Source: Paragordius varius
Taxonomy: Eukaryota; Nematomorpha
NCBI GenBank assembly: GCA_964247055.1
Contig: OZ176050.1
Coordinates: forward strand, 4,340,001 to 4,404,000
Reading direction: 5' to 3'
Length of the DNA: 64,000 bases
The stretch's first letter is position 1. The number at the start of each line of letters is the position of its first letter. The position numbers and the translations under genes were made by a program. Under the pieces are notes generated by a model. It was not told where the DNA came from and did no database searches. It saw only the letters and a program-made list of their open reading frames with translations. Shown here piece by piece: positions 1 to 12,646 of the stretch.

Positions 1-564
1 TAGCATATGCGTTTGCTATAACCCAAACAAAATAAAATTGAAACTTTAAATTGGTCCGATTAATTATGAAAACATATAGTTTAGATTTACCCTCAAAGCT
101 TCCCTTCGCCATTAAAAATTTTAAATTTACCTTTGAACATTTCGAGTTTCCCTGTGCTAAAACAAAAAATTTAATTACGATGATTTTTGATATATTTATC
201 ATTTTTTCTACCTATTCCTTACTTGTGTAAATTAATAACCAAAAATATAAATTTATTTTTTTTAAAAAATATTTATTAAAAAATACTATATAGAGTAATA
301 AAACAGAATAAAGGATAAATAATGTCAAAAACAAACAGTTAATAACAATTATAATAGATCACAAAAACATATTATTCATGGAAGTATTTGAAATGTGAAA
401 GATTTAGTTTAAACTGAAGAACAGGAAATTAGTGATTTTAGAATTTAATTTGAAATGTTTTTGATACATAGTGATTCAATATTCTTATGTATACATATTT
501 TGTGTTTTAGTAACATATCCACAAATGGTTGAACACTTCATCACCTTTAATAGCACCATAGTAA
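1..564. other. AT-rich intergenic DNA
   Basis: No gene is seen. Around 75-155 the sequence has loosely repeated pieces of the type 'tttaccctcaaag', 'tttacctttgaacatttcga' that resemble the 21-bp repeat arms at 55.74-56.23 kb, so this may be an eroded relic of that repeat. Confidence 0.4.
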
Positions 565-1609
565 TCTATATATTTATAAAAATGGAAAATGCTGGCTTTG
601 TGATCTGGAATCGGAAAACCGGCCCATTCGCATCCAAACTTCGAAAATATATAATCATTAATGAATGCCCCGACAATAGCTTCACCCTTTTTTGAAATAG
701 GCCCCCAGTTCGGGCCCACCACGTGTGAAAAACGGGTTTTTTTGAAAACAGAAGTCCACAAAAATCGTGTCTTTGAGACAATTTTCCGTAGAACGTGTTG
801 GACCATTCAATTTCAAATATGATTTTTGTTTACTTATATTGCGCCGAACATAGTGGTCTCGCTTTTTTAATTTAGGCCCTCTTTTTACCCGCTCCCCCGT
901 AAAATGCCATTTTTTTCAAAAAACAAAGTCCACAAAAATAATTTTTTAAATCTATTATTCGCTCTAGGTATGAGACCGTAAAAATTCAATATGGATTCCA
1001 CGTATTCCCTGTTGAAAGGCAAAAATATTAGTCAAGCGTTTCTTTGATGATAGCTTCTGGGTAGGGAGCTACCCGCTAAAAACTATTCCTCATGTAACTT
1101 TGTGATCTATTTCCGGAAAACCGGTGAACCCAATCAAATCCAAATATCGAAAAAATATAATCATTAATAAATGTCCCGACAATAGCTTCGCCCTTTTTTG
1201 GAATTAAGTCCCCAGTTCGGGCCTACCTCGTGTAAAAAACAGTTTAAGACATTTTTCCGGAGAACGTGTTGGACCATTTTTTGTTTACTTATTTTTTATC
1301 GCGCTGAACATAGTCGACTCACTTTTTTGATTTAGGCCCTCATTTTACCCGCTACCCTAGTAAAATGCCATTTTCTTCAAAAAAAACAAAGTCCACAATT
1401 ATAATTTTTTTAATCTATTTTTCCCCCAAGTAAACAATATATTAGTATGAATGCACCGTTTTAAAATTCCTATATAATCATATTTAATAATGTTTCGAAA
1501 TAATCCACATATGTGGATCATTTTATTGTCCCTTATTTCAAATAGCTCCCCCCCCCCAGAAGTGCGAAGGACTTCCTCGTGCTGCGTAGTAGCACGAGAT
1601 TTACGCTAG
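565..1609 (+). mobile_element. Non-autonomous Helitron, copy A (complete ends)
   Basis: The element begins TCTATATATTTATAAAAATG directly after an A (564) and ends CTAG directly before a T (1610), which is the Helitron insertion signature A|TC...CTAG|T. An 8-bp stem, CTCGTGCT (1576-1583) with AGCACGAG (1591-1598), closes a 7-nt loop just 8 nt before the terminal CTAG, the classic Helitron 3' hairpin. The body contains an internal duplication: the block starting 'TTTGTGATCT..TTCCGGAAAACCGG' occurs near 596 and again near 1100. No replicase/helicase coding is visible, so it depended on another copy. The same 5' end is found at 15617, 32874 (reverse) and 57723 (reverse). Confidence 0.85.
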
Positions 1610-1803
1610 TTTTAATATATATTTATCATAATTTATGTTTCCCCCGATTTTGTGTGCAATGTAACCCTAATTATATAAAATATTTGTTTACGAAAAATAT
1701 TATAAACCTCGGTGATATTTTTTAAAATAACTTTTGGCGAAAATCTGTTGATTTTAACGCTAAATTCAATTATTTATATGGAAAATTAATCTATACAAAT
1801 TGT

Positions 1804-2314
1804 TTAACACTTCATTACCTTTCACCCTTTTGTGGGCGATGACATATTTGGGTGGTTTTATAAACTATTGTTTTGAAAGTTGTTTTAGCTAAAATTCAAT
1901 TATTAAAAACTTTTTTCTTCTGTATTAGATTAAAAGCTTTTATATTTTACATGTCTAATATCTAGAGTCTAAAGTTGGGACAACTCTAAAACACAATTGA
2001 ACTAAACCTGATTTTGAAATTAATATAAGCTTTTGTTGGCATCATGTAATCTTAAAGCTTATAAATTCAAATTATTACATCCTTAAACATAACATTTATT
2101 TGCCTATGAATTAGCGATTTAAAAAATAGAAAAAAATGACGGCGAAATAGTGTGAGAAATGGGTTTTTTGCAATTTAATATTTATAATTTTTTTGTTTTA
2201 TGCGCCCAAAAGAGTAAAGAAAGTTATTTGTAAATTCGACCTAATATCTCAAAATTAAGCTATTTAAATATTTAATCATTCTGGGTAAAACTCCCAAAAG
2301 GTCATGAAGTGTTA
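1804..2314. mobile_element. MITE-like element with TTAACACTTCAT ends
   Basis: Both ends carry the same inverted motif: TTAACACTTCATTACCTTT on the left and, on the opposite strand, TTAACACTTCATGACCTTTT on the right. No protein coding is seen inside. Similar 'cacttcat' ends recur near 527 and 12985. Superfamily is not determined. Confidence 0.45.
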
Positions 2315-2639
2315 ATGAGATCTAACATGCAAAATCTTTCGCCAAAAAAAGATAAAATGCATAAATATTTTCAACATAATGTGGATATTTTCTCCTTCAT
2401 TGAATATGTAAAATATTTTACACTCCATAACCTCTTGTTGTAGATTAATATCTCAGAGCGATTTGAAATTGGAATATCTTAAAAGATATTTAAGGATTAA
2501 GCCGAAACTAAAATAGCTTTATTTAGCTTTTTAGGCACATTATAGAAAAACAATTTAAAAAAAATGAAAATATTTAAACAAATCCTCAATCTCAAACTTT
2601 GAAGTCGCCATTTTCTTTAATTTTTTAGATGTTATGCAT

Positions 2640-2830
2640 TGTTTTCAGTTCTTCGAATCGAATTGGATGGTTGGTTACTCCAGGTCTTTAAATTATTTTA
2701 AAAAAAGATAGGAATTGAAACCATAGCAAAAGTTAGCTATTTTATAGCATTATCAAACGAAATATTAAAAAAATCATTCAAAATACATATTACCTATTTT
2801 AAGTGAAAACATAAAGATATATTAACTTAA
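2640..2830 (+). repeat. Partial copy of the ~555-bp inverted-repeat element
   Basis: The stretch from 'gttcttcgaatcgaattgg' through 'attgaaaccatagcaaaag' to 'tacctattttaagtgaaaac' parallels the 5' third of the full copy at 3338-3896. The remainder is missing or too diverged to follow. Confidence 0.45.
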
Positions 2831-3337
2831 ACACTCCTTTAGGATTATTTATTTCCAAGAGCGATTTCTAATTTATCTTAAAATGTATTTAGGTTATTAA
2901 GCCGAATTTAAAAATATGCATTCTTTAGTTAAAGACATGTATAAAAATGATTTTTTAAAAAATGTAAAAAATTCACATCTCAAACTTTGCCATTTTTTTC
3001 TATAAAATACAAAATCGCTAAATCAACAAGCAAATAAATGTGTTATGGTTAGAAAATGTCAATATTTAACTATAAAAAGTTTTTATTTATTTTACCAGCA
3101 AAAACTTGATATATATAGAATTTTATATCTTCTGTTTGTTTTAATCGTGTTTTGTAGCTTCCAAATTTCCAAAAGTCATAAAACTGTAAAAAATATAACC
3201 TTTTAATCTAAAATTTGAAAAAATGTTCGATAATTACTTTGAAAACTGTAATTTGATTTTAAAATTAAATTTTGGGATATAATAATACCCCAATATATCA
3301 ACTAAGACAAAAAAAATGTGTTAAATTAACCCTTGGA

Positions 3338-3896
3338 TACAACACACTCATTTTAGTCCTTCGATTCAAATTGGGGCAGTTGGCTACCCTTGACCTGTTT
3401 AAAATCAAATAATTTAAAAAGTATAGAAGGAATCGAAACCATGGCAAAATTTTGCACTTATATAACAAACCGAATTATATAAAAAATTCTATTTAAAAAT
3501 ATTTGATATTACTTATTTTAAGCTAAAACCGAAAGAAAAATTTGTCAACGTGACATGTGTGAAATCATAAAATTAAAAAGTTATACAAAATAAACCGCTT
3601 TTTTTATTTCTATCAATGTTAGATGTATAAAAAAATTAGCTTTAATTTTACACTTAAAATAAAATGTACGATATTTTGCAAAAATTTTGTAAAATAAAAA
3701 TGGCGTCGAAATAGTTTGACATGGAAGTTTTTTTCAAAACAAAATTTTATATAGATATTTTGGCATATCTTTATAATTTTTATTAGGATAGAAGCATAAA
3801 TTTAAATTGGGACCGTTTCCTTCAATTTTTTTTAAAAATATTAATTTAAATTCAGTCAAGGGTTAGAGAACCCAATTTGAATTAAAATGTTAATAA
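3338..3896 (+). mobile_element. ~555-bp MITE family, copy 1
   Basis: One of three full-length copies (others 14088-14642 reverse and 25301-25857 forward). All share 'CCTTCGATTCAAATTGGGG' near one end, 'GAAACCATGGCAAAA', 'TGACATGTGTG', 'TTTCTATCAATGTTAG' inside, and 'CCAATTTGAATcgaa.TGTTAA' at the other end. The outermost bases read TTAACAC/AACACA inward from both sides, so the ends form an imperfect terminal inverted repeat. No coding capacity. Copies differ by many substitutions, so the family is old. Confidence 0.7.
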
Positions 3897-3996
3897 GTTA
3901 ATGTATAAAAGCATCAAATATGAAAACAAAATTTATAGCATATATTTTTTATATGCCCGATATTTTGACTTTTAAAAGTTTGCCTTACCAAATAAT

Positions 3997-4349
3997 ATGG
4001 CTATTATTATAAAAACTGAAAATGAAGATGAACCGCTTATAGAGTTAAATATATATTAATTATAGTAATCAAGAAAATTTAAAGGAAGTTTTGGCTATTA
4101 TGAACAAAAATTTTATGCATTTAGATAAGTTTTGTCAAGCAAATGAAGATAAATTACGACGATATATTAGTTGCGAATCTATAGCCGAATCACCCTTATC
4201 TCTTAATCGAAAAATATATTGGAAACAATTTCGAGTTAAATTGTTTATTTTTTTATCAATAATTTTTTGCACATCATTGCTACTAGGTATAAATTTTATA
4301 ATTTTTAGTACCCATTATTATAGTATTCCGTAAATATGAATCTCATTAA
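3997..4349 (+). CDS. Small single-pass (tail-anchored type) membrane protein with two 22-nt introns
   Basis: I do not recognise the family. Proposed exons are 3997-4043, 4066-4286 and 4309-4349. Two gaps of exactly 22 nt (4044-4065, 4287-4308) begin GT, end AG and hold only A/T between; removing them joins phase 2 and phase 1 codons into one frame of 102 aa from ATG to TAA. Without removal the first frame stops after 20 codons. The predicted product has an acidic N-terminus (TENEDEPLID), a polar middle with basic residues before the membrane (NRKIYWKQFRVK) and one hydrophobic segment at about residues 75-97 (LFIFLSIIFC..PIIIVF) followed by only RKYESH, so it would face the cytosol and be anchored by its C-terminus. 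No signal peptide. A longer gene with further exons is possible. Confidence rests on the frame closing twice with identical intron lengths. Confidence 0.55.
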
Positions 4350-5879
4350 ATCATGAAAATCGCATTTTATTTTTAATCAATGCAAAATATCTATCATAGT
4401 CAATTATATAGGCTTTAATTTCAATGCATTATTATTTATTTATATAAATTATTTTATTCGCCTTATACCAATAATTTTAACTATCCTAAAGTATTGTATG
4501 ATATTATGGCACCTGCCTTTTTTGAATAGAAGCTAACGGTACCAATAAGTTAAAGAAGGGTTTGGCTATGAACCAATTCAATTTTTCACTGATTATGACT
4601 GTATGCGACGAGACCCATATCATTAAAGATATATTTTTTACGCTTTAATATATTTTTTAATTTTAAAAATTGGAATCAATTATTTGATTAGGTTTTTTAA
4701 AGGCATTAATAGCACTTCTAATGGTGAACCAATTTTAGCATCGTAAGCTAATAAGTATTAAGAAAAAATATTTTAACTTTTTTGGTGCGAAATCTTTTAT
4801 GGTGATATTTTATACATACTTATACATTATTATGTTATAATTATTTATTATTATTGAATTGTATGAGTTCAGAAGGGACAGAAAAAGAATTAACGTGCTG
4901 GTTTTTTCCTCTGCACATGGGATCCAGTTGCTGATTGTTACGTTTTTTAACAGTTTTATTAGATATGGATGCACTTGAAAGCTATGCAATTGCATTGATA
5001 ATTTTAAACAGTTAATATTGTAGGTATTGTATTTCCTTTTGCCTTTATTATTTTTCCTTCGTGAAATATTTTTGATTACATTGCTATTTTAATTATTTTG
5101 GGTGACACTGTTTGCGTCCTAATATTTTGAGTATGCATGAAAGGATTGGTGGAATTTTAACTAATTTTTATAATTTATTGTTGGATATTACTTCTGAGGC
5201 AATTGTTGTCGAACACTTAGAACGGTTTGACTATGTATTGTTTGTCACTCCAGATTTCAAGGCAATATATGATTGATGAAAAAACAAGCGTTTTAAAGAG
5301 TTGCATTTTTCTTTTAATTAATATTTTTTTGGACGTCCAAATCTTTTGGATTTTCAATAAAGTTTTCTTATAGTATCTAGTCTAGATTTCAAAAAGTGTT
5401 AGTGTGTTACAGTCCTTGCATATGATAACACCTAAATATTATTTTTTCTTTTATTTTGTTGAATGGTATGTCACAGTTGAGACAATATGATGTAATTTGT
5501 AATTTTTCTGGATTGATACATACATAGTCCTTTCACACTTTTGTATGTTGTAAAGATATCGTAAATCTGAGATTGTGCCATGATACGCCACACAATGTCA
5601 TCCAAAAAATACCGCTAATTTTTATTTGAAGAAATACGTTCAAGAGTAGTAGAAAGAATATGCATCTTTGGTTGGCATACCTTTATAGATGAAAAGTTGG
5701 AAAAATATTTACTTAAAAACTGATTATAAAAATGATGCATATATCGATTTTACCTCCTTTGGTTCCAATCAACGCATGCCATATTTCCGGTTTATTAATG
5801 CCAACAAATCAAAATATAATTTTCTAACATCAAGATGGCCAAGGCCACTACCTTAGAAATGACATCTTTACAACATATA
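4350..5879. other. AT-rich intergenic DNA
   Basis: No convincing gene. Scattered open stretches are short and AT-driven. The last few hundred bases (from about 5500) may be further eroded LINE sequence leading into the recognisable fragment at 5880, but I cannot follow it. Confidence 0.4.
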
Positions 5880-6330
5880 CGAGCTGAAAGGATTGACTAT
5901 ACTCGGAGATAGATCAAAATCATATCATATTGCATATACTGTGATATACCATTTAAGCAAATAAACGAAAATTATTTAGGAATTATCATATCCAAAGAAT
6001 GAAACACCAAAAGCTTCGTAGAATCTAGATTAAACACAACAACGAAACTTTATAAATTTATAAATATGGTCGTCAAAAGAAATAGCAATAAAGAGGAAAC
6101 TGCGGCTATTTAAAACCCTGTTTTATCTATAATTTACTGCTTAAAGTTTGGGACGACAAATATATAGTTAAGCCATTTCAGGTGTTCGTAAACAATTGTC
6201 TAAAAGGGATCATTAAAAATATCTGATCTCAATATGGGAAAAGGGTAAATTCACATATCTCATATTTCGATAAATTAGGAATAGAGAGTCGCCCCGAAAG
6301 ATTATTCGATGAAAATGAAAACTAATAAAA
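5880..6330 (+). mobile_element. LINE remnant (reverse-transcriptase C-terminal region)
   Basis: Conceptual translation gives NENYLGIIISKE, then after a stop NTKSFVESRLNTTTKLYKFI, then FVNNCLKGIIKNI. This order matches the tail of non-LTR reverse transcriptases: the 'YLGv.is' strand, a 'W.tei.sRi..a...f' helix, and the 'f...cLr.Il.i' segment. Several in-frame stops and a frame change show it is dead. No 5' end, poly-A or target-site duplication could be placed. A second, unrelated-looking LINE piece lies at 61.1-62.0 kb. Confidence 0.55.
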
Positions 6331-8177
6331 TGGTAAATACAAAAAAAGTTACTTAATAAATTTAGAACAATATTGACTGTTCAACATCTAATCAATCATA
6401 TCTATTTCGAACGAAATTTAAACTGTTACAATATTCAGATATATTCGCGTTTAAGCATATTATACAAACTGAATCCCATCTACACATTAAAAGGCAAAAA
6501 AATTTCCCTACAGGTTTTTTTCTCATACTAAAATCAAATAATAATAATTTAAAAGTAAAAAATAATTATTCGAAAATTTTAATAAAAAAGTGTAATTTTT
6601 TTCCCAATACTAATAAAGCTTTTGATACTCTGACATCAATAGTAAAAAGGGTATATATTGTGCCAATTCCTTCTTTTTAGATAGATTACTTAATTATATC
6701 TTAATTCAAACAATTATTTGGTTTTGATTATCGGATGTTATTTTAATTTTAATCAAAGGTAATTTGCATGGTATATTTTTTTATTTTGCTAATAAATAAA
6801 TTCATTTATCTATTTTTTTATTTTTTCTTCAATTGTTAGTTGAATATTTTATGGTTGATCAATATAATTTTTGGAGTTTGCTATTTGAATTAAAAAAAAC
6901 TTCAAACGATTAAGATTTTATCAATTTTTAACTAACATCCTTACTAAATATTACCTTTTCATTCAAGAACAAAATTGGAACGGATTTTAATTAAAGATAA
7001 TTAGGTGTTTTTCTACGTGTATATTTATTAGTTCCATAATTTAAATAAATAAACCCTTTATCAATCAAATATTTTTTTATTGCTAAAATATTATGAAATA
7101 GAAAGAAATAATTACAAATATTAGCTTATTTAAATTGAAAATTTCAAAGAAATAACAATATCAGAAAGGATATTTTATACAAGGCCAACTTGAAAAGGTT
7201 TGTGGCACCTCTATATTTTATTTATTTTCCCAGAAATAATTCCTATTTTTTTCAATGTGGTCGTTAGAACAATATTAATTAATGTCACATGTTTAAAATC
7301 ATAATATAATATTTATAATGGTGAATACAGTATGAATATTTTTGTTGGCTTATTCAATTCACATTATGTATGAATCAATTGGCAACACAGTAGTGTATGG
7401 AAAAATAATAAAATGTTGATAATTTTTCCTTTTGCTTATTAAATTATAGGCAAACTTTGTTTTATATCACACATTACTGTATGATCAACATAATATTAGC
7501 CAGCTAAATGTGCATTCTGTAAAAATATATAAAATGTTGAACGAGATAACTCTTTAAAACAAAGAAATTATTGACAAAAAATATAATATAACTTGTATAA
7601 ATATGATAAGTTATATTTATTTAAAACAATAACCACATATTTGTGTAGTACCAATCGATATTATTATCACATACAATGTTAATGAGAGTGAAAATCAAAC
7701 ATTAAAAAAATTGAACAAGTGTGCATGACAAAAGTTGATATAAATAGGTTAATACAAATTATTTTTTTTGCAATATATTCCTTATCATTTTATAGATAAA
7801 AGAGATATATGAGGTTAATTTTGTTTTTTACAATCGTTACAATTGATGCATTTTATATATTATATATATAAATTTTTTCATAATTATTTTAAATAAAAAA
7901 TGTTATCTATAATGTGAGAATATTTGTTATTATATCAAACCATTAAATCACATGCTTGCAATGAAATTTGGTGAGGAAGTATTTAAATCATTAAATATAT
8001 TATTAAATAATGTAATACAATTAATGTGTTAAAAATAAAAATAGAACCGGGAACACGTCATGTAATTATATATTTCAAATCAAATTTAGCATTCATATAA
8101 AAAGTTAATTGGCAATTAAATTTTAATATTAGCATGTACAAAAACATTCGCTAAAAAGTTGTTAATAAAATTGACTT
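6331..8177. other. AT-rich DNA downstream of glutamate dehydrogenase
   Basis: No gene seen. This is the 3' side of the GDH gene, so the part near 8177 should include its 3' untranslated region; no clear AATAAA on the minus strand was found in the last 150 bases. Confidence 0.4.
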
Positions 8178-11100
8178 TTATGTAAAAGTGAGTCCTGCCT
8201 CTTTATAACTCGTAAAGATTTTATCGATGGCATAAATGAATGCGGCAGTGCGTACATCCAAACCCAGTTTGTATTCCTCCATAATTTTCATAATGTTCTG
8301 AAGGAATAGAGTAATATTCAAAATTTCAAAGAAAAATATAAAAAGTGGAGAAAAAGTTTATCAACAAAGTAATGATACCTTTGCAGATCTTTCCATAGTG
8401 TATTCCAAGCCAGAGTTTACAATATCCTTTTCACTAGCACCCTAAACAATTTAATAAAAGCTTTAGTGTTAAAATAAACTATGATATCAACATTGGTTTT
8501 CTAACAAATTAATATGATGGAATTGTAACAATAAAATATTTTATAAAAATTAGCATTTCAATATATTAAAAACAATAATGTTTGTAAAAAATTAAAAGAA
8601 GTGGGTGTAATCTATTCTGCTAACGTGCTAACAAATTATGCTTTTTGAATAACAAATGATTCAATATAAATATTATTTTAACAACTTACTGCTATGCGTT
8701 TTTGAAATGCGTCATTAGGTTCAATGATTATCCCATCACCAAACTTCTTTTCCAAACAATCTTGTACACTCTCTAAAAAAGGTAAGTAAATGTTAAAATC
8801 AAATTGTAAATTACAGTAAAAATTTAATTTTTACAAATAAATCATAAAAACACAAAATTTCAAAAAAAACCATACTTTTTAAACCCGTTCCCAAAAAAAT
8901 TATTTAATTATCATTGTAATATATATAATACATAATTGATTGTGGTATCAAATTATTTCACTCTTTGAGAAAAAATTTGTATTTACGTTTGCATAATTTC
9001 GATTTTTACAGTATTAGCAAAAAATTCAGTTATTCACATACTTAGCAAATGATAATTGCTTTCCTTCTCATGCTTAAAATGTAGCCGGCCATAACTAACG
9101 TGATTCAAATTCTTGAGCCATTCAAAGTATGAAACGGTCACGCCCCCGGCATTAATGAAAAGGTCAGGAAGCATTAAGACTTTTCGTGCCAACAAAAGTT
9201 TATGGGCTTCAGGTGTAACCGGTCCATTTGCACCTTCAGCAATAATCTGAACAAAAATGCATCAAAAAATATTCAATAGTAAGAGTTGTAACCAAAGAAT
9301 TTGCGCAAAAAAAATCAGAAAACTATTATATATGAAACAAAAATAAGGCAGCCTATATTCATTTTGTAGAACCTCTCTTTATTTTATAAAAATAATAATC
9401 GGTTATGACGGTATAAATCGCTTTGACAAATTGTTTAAAGTACACGTCCGTTTTCAAAAAATCCCTTCTGGTTTTCTTTACCATTTCAAAACCAATTTCA
9501 AAATAGCATCATAAATAAAAATTAAAGCCATATGTTAAAAATATAATCTATTAGGATGTGTTGCTTTTAATTTTCGATTAGGCAATTGTTTTTTCAAAAA
9601 GTATTCCTTGTAATTTATCTTTTATCGTAAAAAAATATATATTTTCATTTAGACATTATATATATATATATATATATATTATTTAGTCGCGCGAATAATT
9701 TGTAATATTAACGTTTAACATTCAAGCTATTGATAGAATAAAAAGAAAATATATACCCTAGCTTTAACTTGATGAGCGTTAAATTTGTCAATAACTTTTT
9801 CTCCAGCTGCTGGCACCAATATATCACATTGTTCAAAAATGAGATTTCGGTCCTTGACAACCGTCGTGTTTGGAAAACCAAATATAGTTCCATTAGCCTA
9901 AAAAACCATTATATAAAAGAGAATAATATTAGCACCGAATTTTTTTCGTTCTACATATTCATTTTACATATAGTATAGTTGAATATACAATTGAAAATAT
10001 AACCTACCAATGTGTAAAATTAAACATATGTTGTACAGAAAAAATACGTATAAACTAACCAATTCTCCAAAATATTATATCAATCCATTAGTTATAGACA
10101 ACTTAAATTACATACACTTCCCAAGTATAAATCTTTGTATAACTTACAATCTTATAATCTTCCAGTTCTTTAGGGTCAATATGCGTTCCTGGAGCAGCTA
10201 AAATACCACCATCTTTTTCCTGAACCGCTATACATTTGGCTCCAGCTCTGTGCAAATATCTCATGCTGTGCATCCCAACATTCCCAAAACCTTGAACTAT
10301 AAAGGTTTTCCCTTTGAGTCCAGGCTTGTCAAAACCAATGGCAGACATTAGGGCTGGTTGTTTCACAAAATTTTCAAGCCCATGGAATAAACCCTAAGAA
10401 GTAAAAGGCAATGGTAAGAAAAATTGTAACATTTTTAAGTTTATTTGTCACAAATGATTTTTGAAACAATATCCAATTTAAACATTTTTTTAAAGAATTA
10501 CAATATAAATTATACAGTAAAATTTTGCAAGTTACTATAATTATGGATTAAGGTGAATTAAAATAGTAATAGTTTTTAAAAAGCCCAATTATACTAATAA
10601 AGTTTTTTTATTTTATCTACTCGGCCAGTAGCTGAAGTACGCCCGTGAATACCGCCCATGGCTATAGGTTTTCCTGTCACACATGCATGAGCGTTTATAT
10701 CCAAATGACCTACGCAATATTAAAAATTATTTAGAATGTAACTTTACAGTAAAAATTAAAATAAAAGGGTTTAAGGTAAAATCTTTACAAAAAACTATAT
10801 TTTTAAATCATGTGTAAAACTTAAATTATTTATATTATGAAATTTAAAATGAGTTCGTTTCCCCAATTAACATACAGTGGATTAAAAAGAATATTTGTAG
10901 TAAAGAAATTAATATTATGAGTAAAAAAATGAATATGCGTGAAAATAAAAAAGAAACAAAGGGCCATAGTTCACGAGTAAGCTTTACCATGCCCACCAAA
11001 TAATAATTATTTTTTACTATTACTAATGAAGGAAGAGAATATTACGTAGTAGTATGGTATTACATACTCAATAAATGCCTTACTTTCCTTTTTTTTCGTT

Positions 11101-12646
11101 CACTAATAGTAAAATATAATTATTATTTAATGGGTATGGTAATGTTTACTCGTGCACCGTGGCCCTTTGTTTCTTTTTTATTTTCACTAATATTCATTGC
11201 TTTACTCCTAATATTCATTTCTTTATTACAAATATTCTTTTATTTAATCCACTGTATCTACTAAGTAACCCAAAACGATAAAATATATGTTACGAGTTAA
11301 AAATATGGTTTTAATAGAACAATATGTGTCATTTGTTCTTTATGTTTCGTTTAAATAAATTATCTTTTTTGTTTTTTAGATTTGAAAAGAATAGTTTCAA
11401 AGATTTAGATTATATTGAAAAGTAAAAATTTTAGGGATTCAAACCAATAGTCATTGCATAAGTATCTGCTATCCAAGCCATTTCACGCGCTCCAGTTCCC
11501 ATATCAGGAGCTGGGACATCTATACCTGGGCCTAAAAATATAGTAAAAAATATTAAATTTATAATAAATTTAGGTAAATTATTGTGTTCCCTAAACCTTT
11601 TTATAATTATAATAATTGCATGTAATAAATAATTTTAAGAAATATATGTAATATTAATGTAATATTTTATCATTGGTTGATTGGTCGGTGATATGATATT
11701 TGTTATTTAATGTATCCCCTAAAGGGGTATCCTTAAATAAATATGGTGAAATTAAAGGTTATACGACAGTACACTAAGTTAATGATGCAAAATAAACATT
11801 ATACAAAAAGATGTGTAAAATGTGTGACAAAATGCAACGTATTAAAAATTTGCATTAAAAAATGCATACACTATCCTTTTTATCATAATGAATGATATGG
11901 GTAGTTAAAAAATGCATCGATCGATCGATCAATTATATATGTAAAAAATAAAATAAAAACTAACCAATGAATCCCTTTTTGGCCAATTCAATGGCAAATC
12001 TTCGAGTGATTTTTTCAATTTCACTTTCGGAATATAATTTAGGGTCAATTTTAACACCGGCCTTGGCTCCACCAAAAGGAGCATCGACCACAGCACATTT
12101 ATAAGTCATGAGAGCAGCTAAAGCTCTAACCTCGTCCGCATTGACTTCCGGACTAAATCGAATACCTGACAAAAAACAATAAAAATAAATGATAAAAATA
12201 ATTTAAAAAAATAAATTATTACCTCCTTTGCACGGTGTTCTATGTTGACTGTGTTGCGCTCTCCACCCATAAATCATTTCATAATCTCCATTATCTTTTT
12301 TGATGGGAAATGCGACGGATAAAAAATTGTGGCACGGTTGAATGATTTTGAGTATACCTCTAACTTTTTTCAAAGTGTCGTTTTTATTTTCACCCTTGCG
12401 ATGATACTTATTGGCTAAAGAATCTTCAAGGTGAGTTGATGCTTTGATAAAATAGTTTTCAACCATTTCAAAAAAGCTGGGGCTATCGACTTCGATTGTT
12501 TGACTACCTTTGTCCGCGGAGGAAAAATATTCGTCCTTTGTTGATGTCATTGGCATACTCGAATATAAACATTTTGGTTTTGTCGAAATCAAAAGTGAAT
12601 AGCATTTTTTAAAGAGATGAGAATTATAGGATGGTAATTTGGACAT
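8178..12646 (-). CDS. GLUD1: Glutamate dehydrogenase, mitochondrial (10 exons, complete)
   Basis: Catalyses reversible oxidative deamination of glutamate to 2-oxoglutarate with NAD(P)+, in the mitochondrial matrix. Exons (high to low): 12646-12223, 12165-11965, 11531-11445, 10709-10621, 10393-10148, 9897-9757, 9246-9042, 8772-8690, 8441-8379, 8297-8178. Frame closes to 552 aa, the usual metazoan length. Seen: basic, Ser-rich N-terminus suited to mitochondrial import; [33 protein letters not shown] with the catalytic lysine; [14 protein letters not shown] with the catalytic aspartate; [12 protein letters not shown]; dinucleotide-binding [45 protein letters not shown]. The region between FEWLKN and GASEKDIV keeps the length expected for the regulatory antenna of animal enzymes, so allosteric control is plausible. 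Introns range 57-735 nt; intron 3 holds a palindromic MITE. No break found. Confidence 0.96.
9656..9679. repeat. (TA)n microsatellite
   Basis: Uninterrupted alternating TA in intron 6 of the glutamate dehydrogenase gene. Confidence 0.9.
10875..11254. mobile_element. Palindromic Tc1/mariner-type MITE in GDH intron
   Basis: CAGTGGATTAAAAAGAATAT at the left end is mirrored by AATATTC..TTTAATCCACTG at the right end, and both ends are flanked by TA (10873-10874 and 11255-11256), the Tc1/mariner target duplication. The arms continue to pair inward for roughly 160 bp each (for example AAACAAAGGGCCATAG..CACGAGTAAG against CTCGTGCACCGTGGCCCTTT), so the 380-bp element folds into one long hairpin. No coding. 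It lies wholly inside GDH intron 3. Confidence 0.85.
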
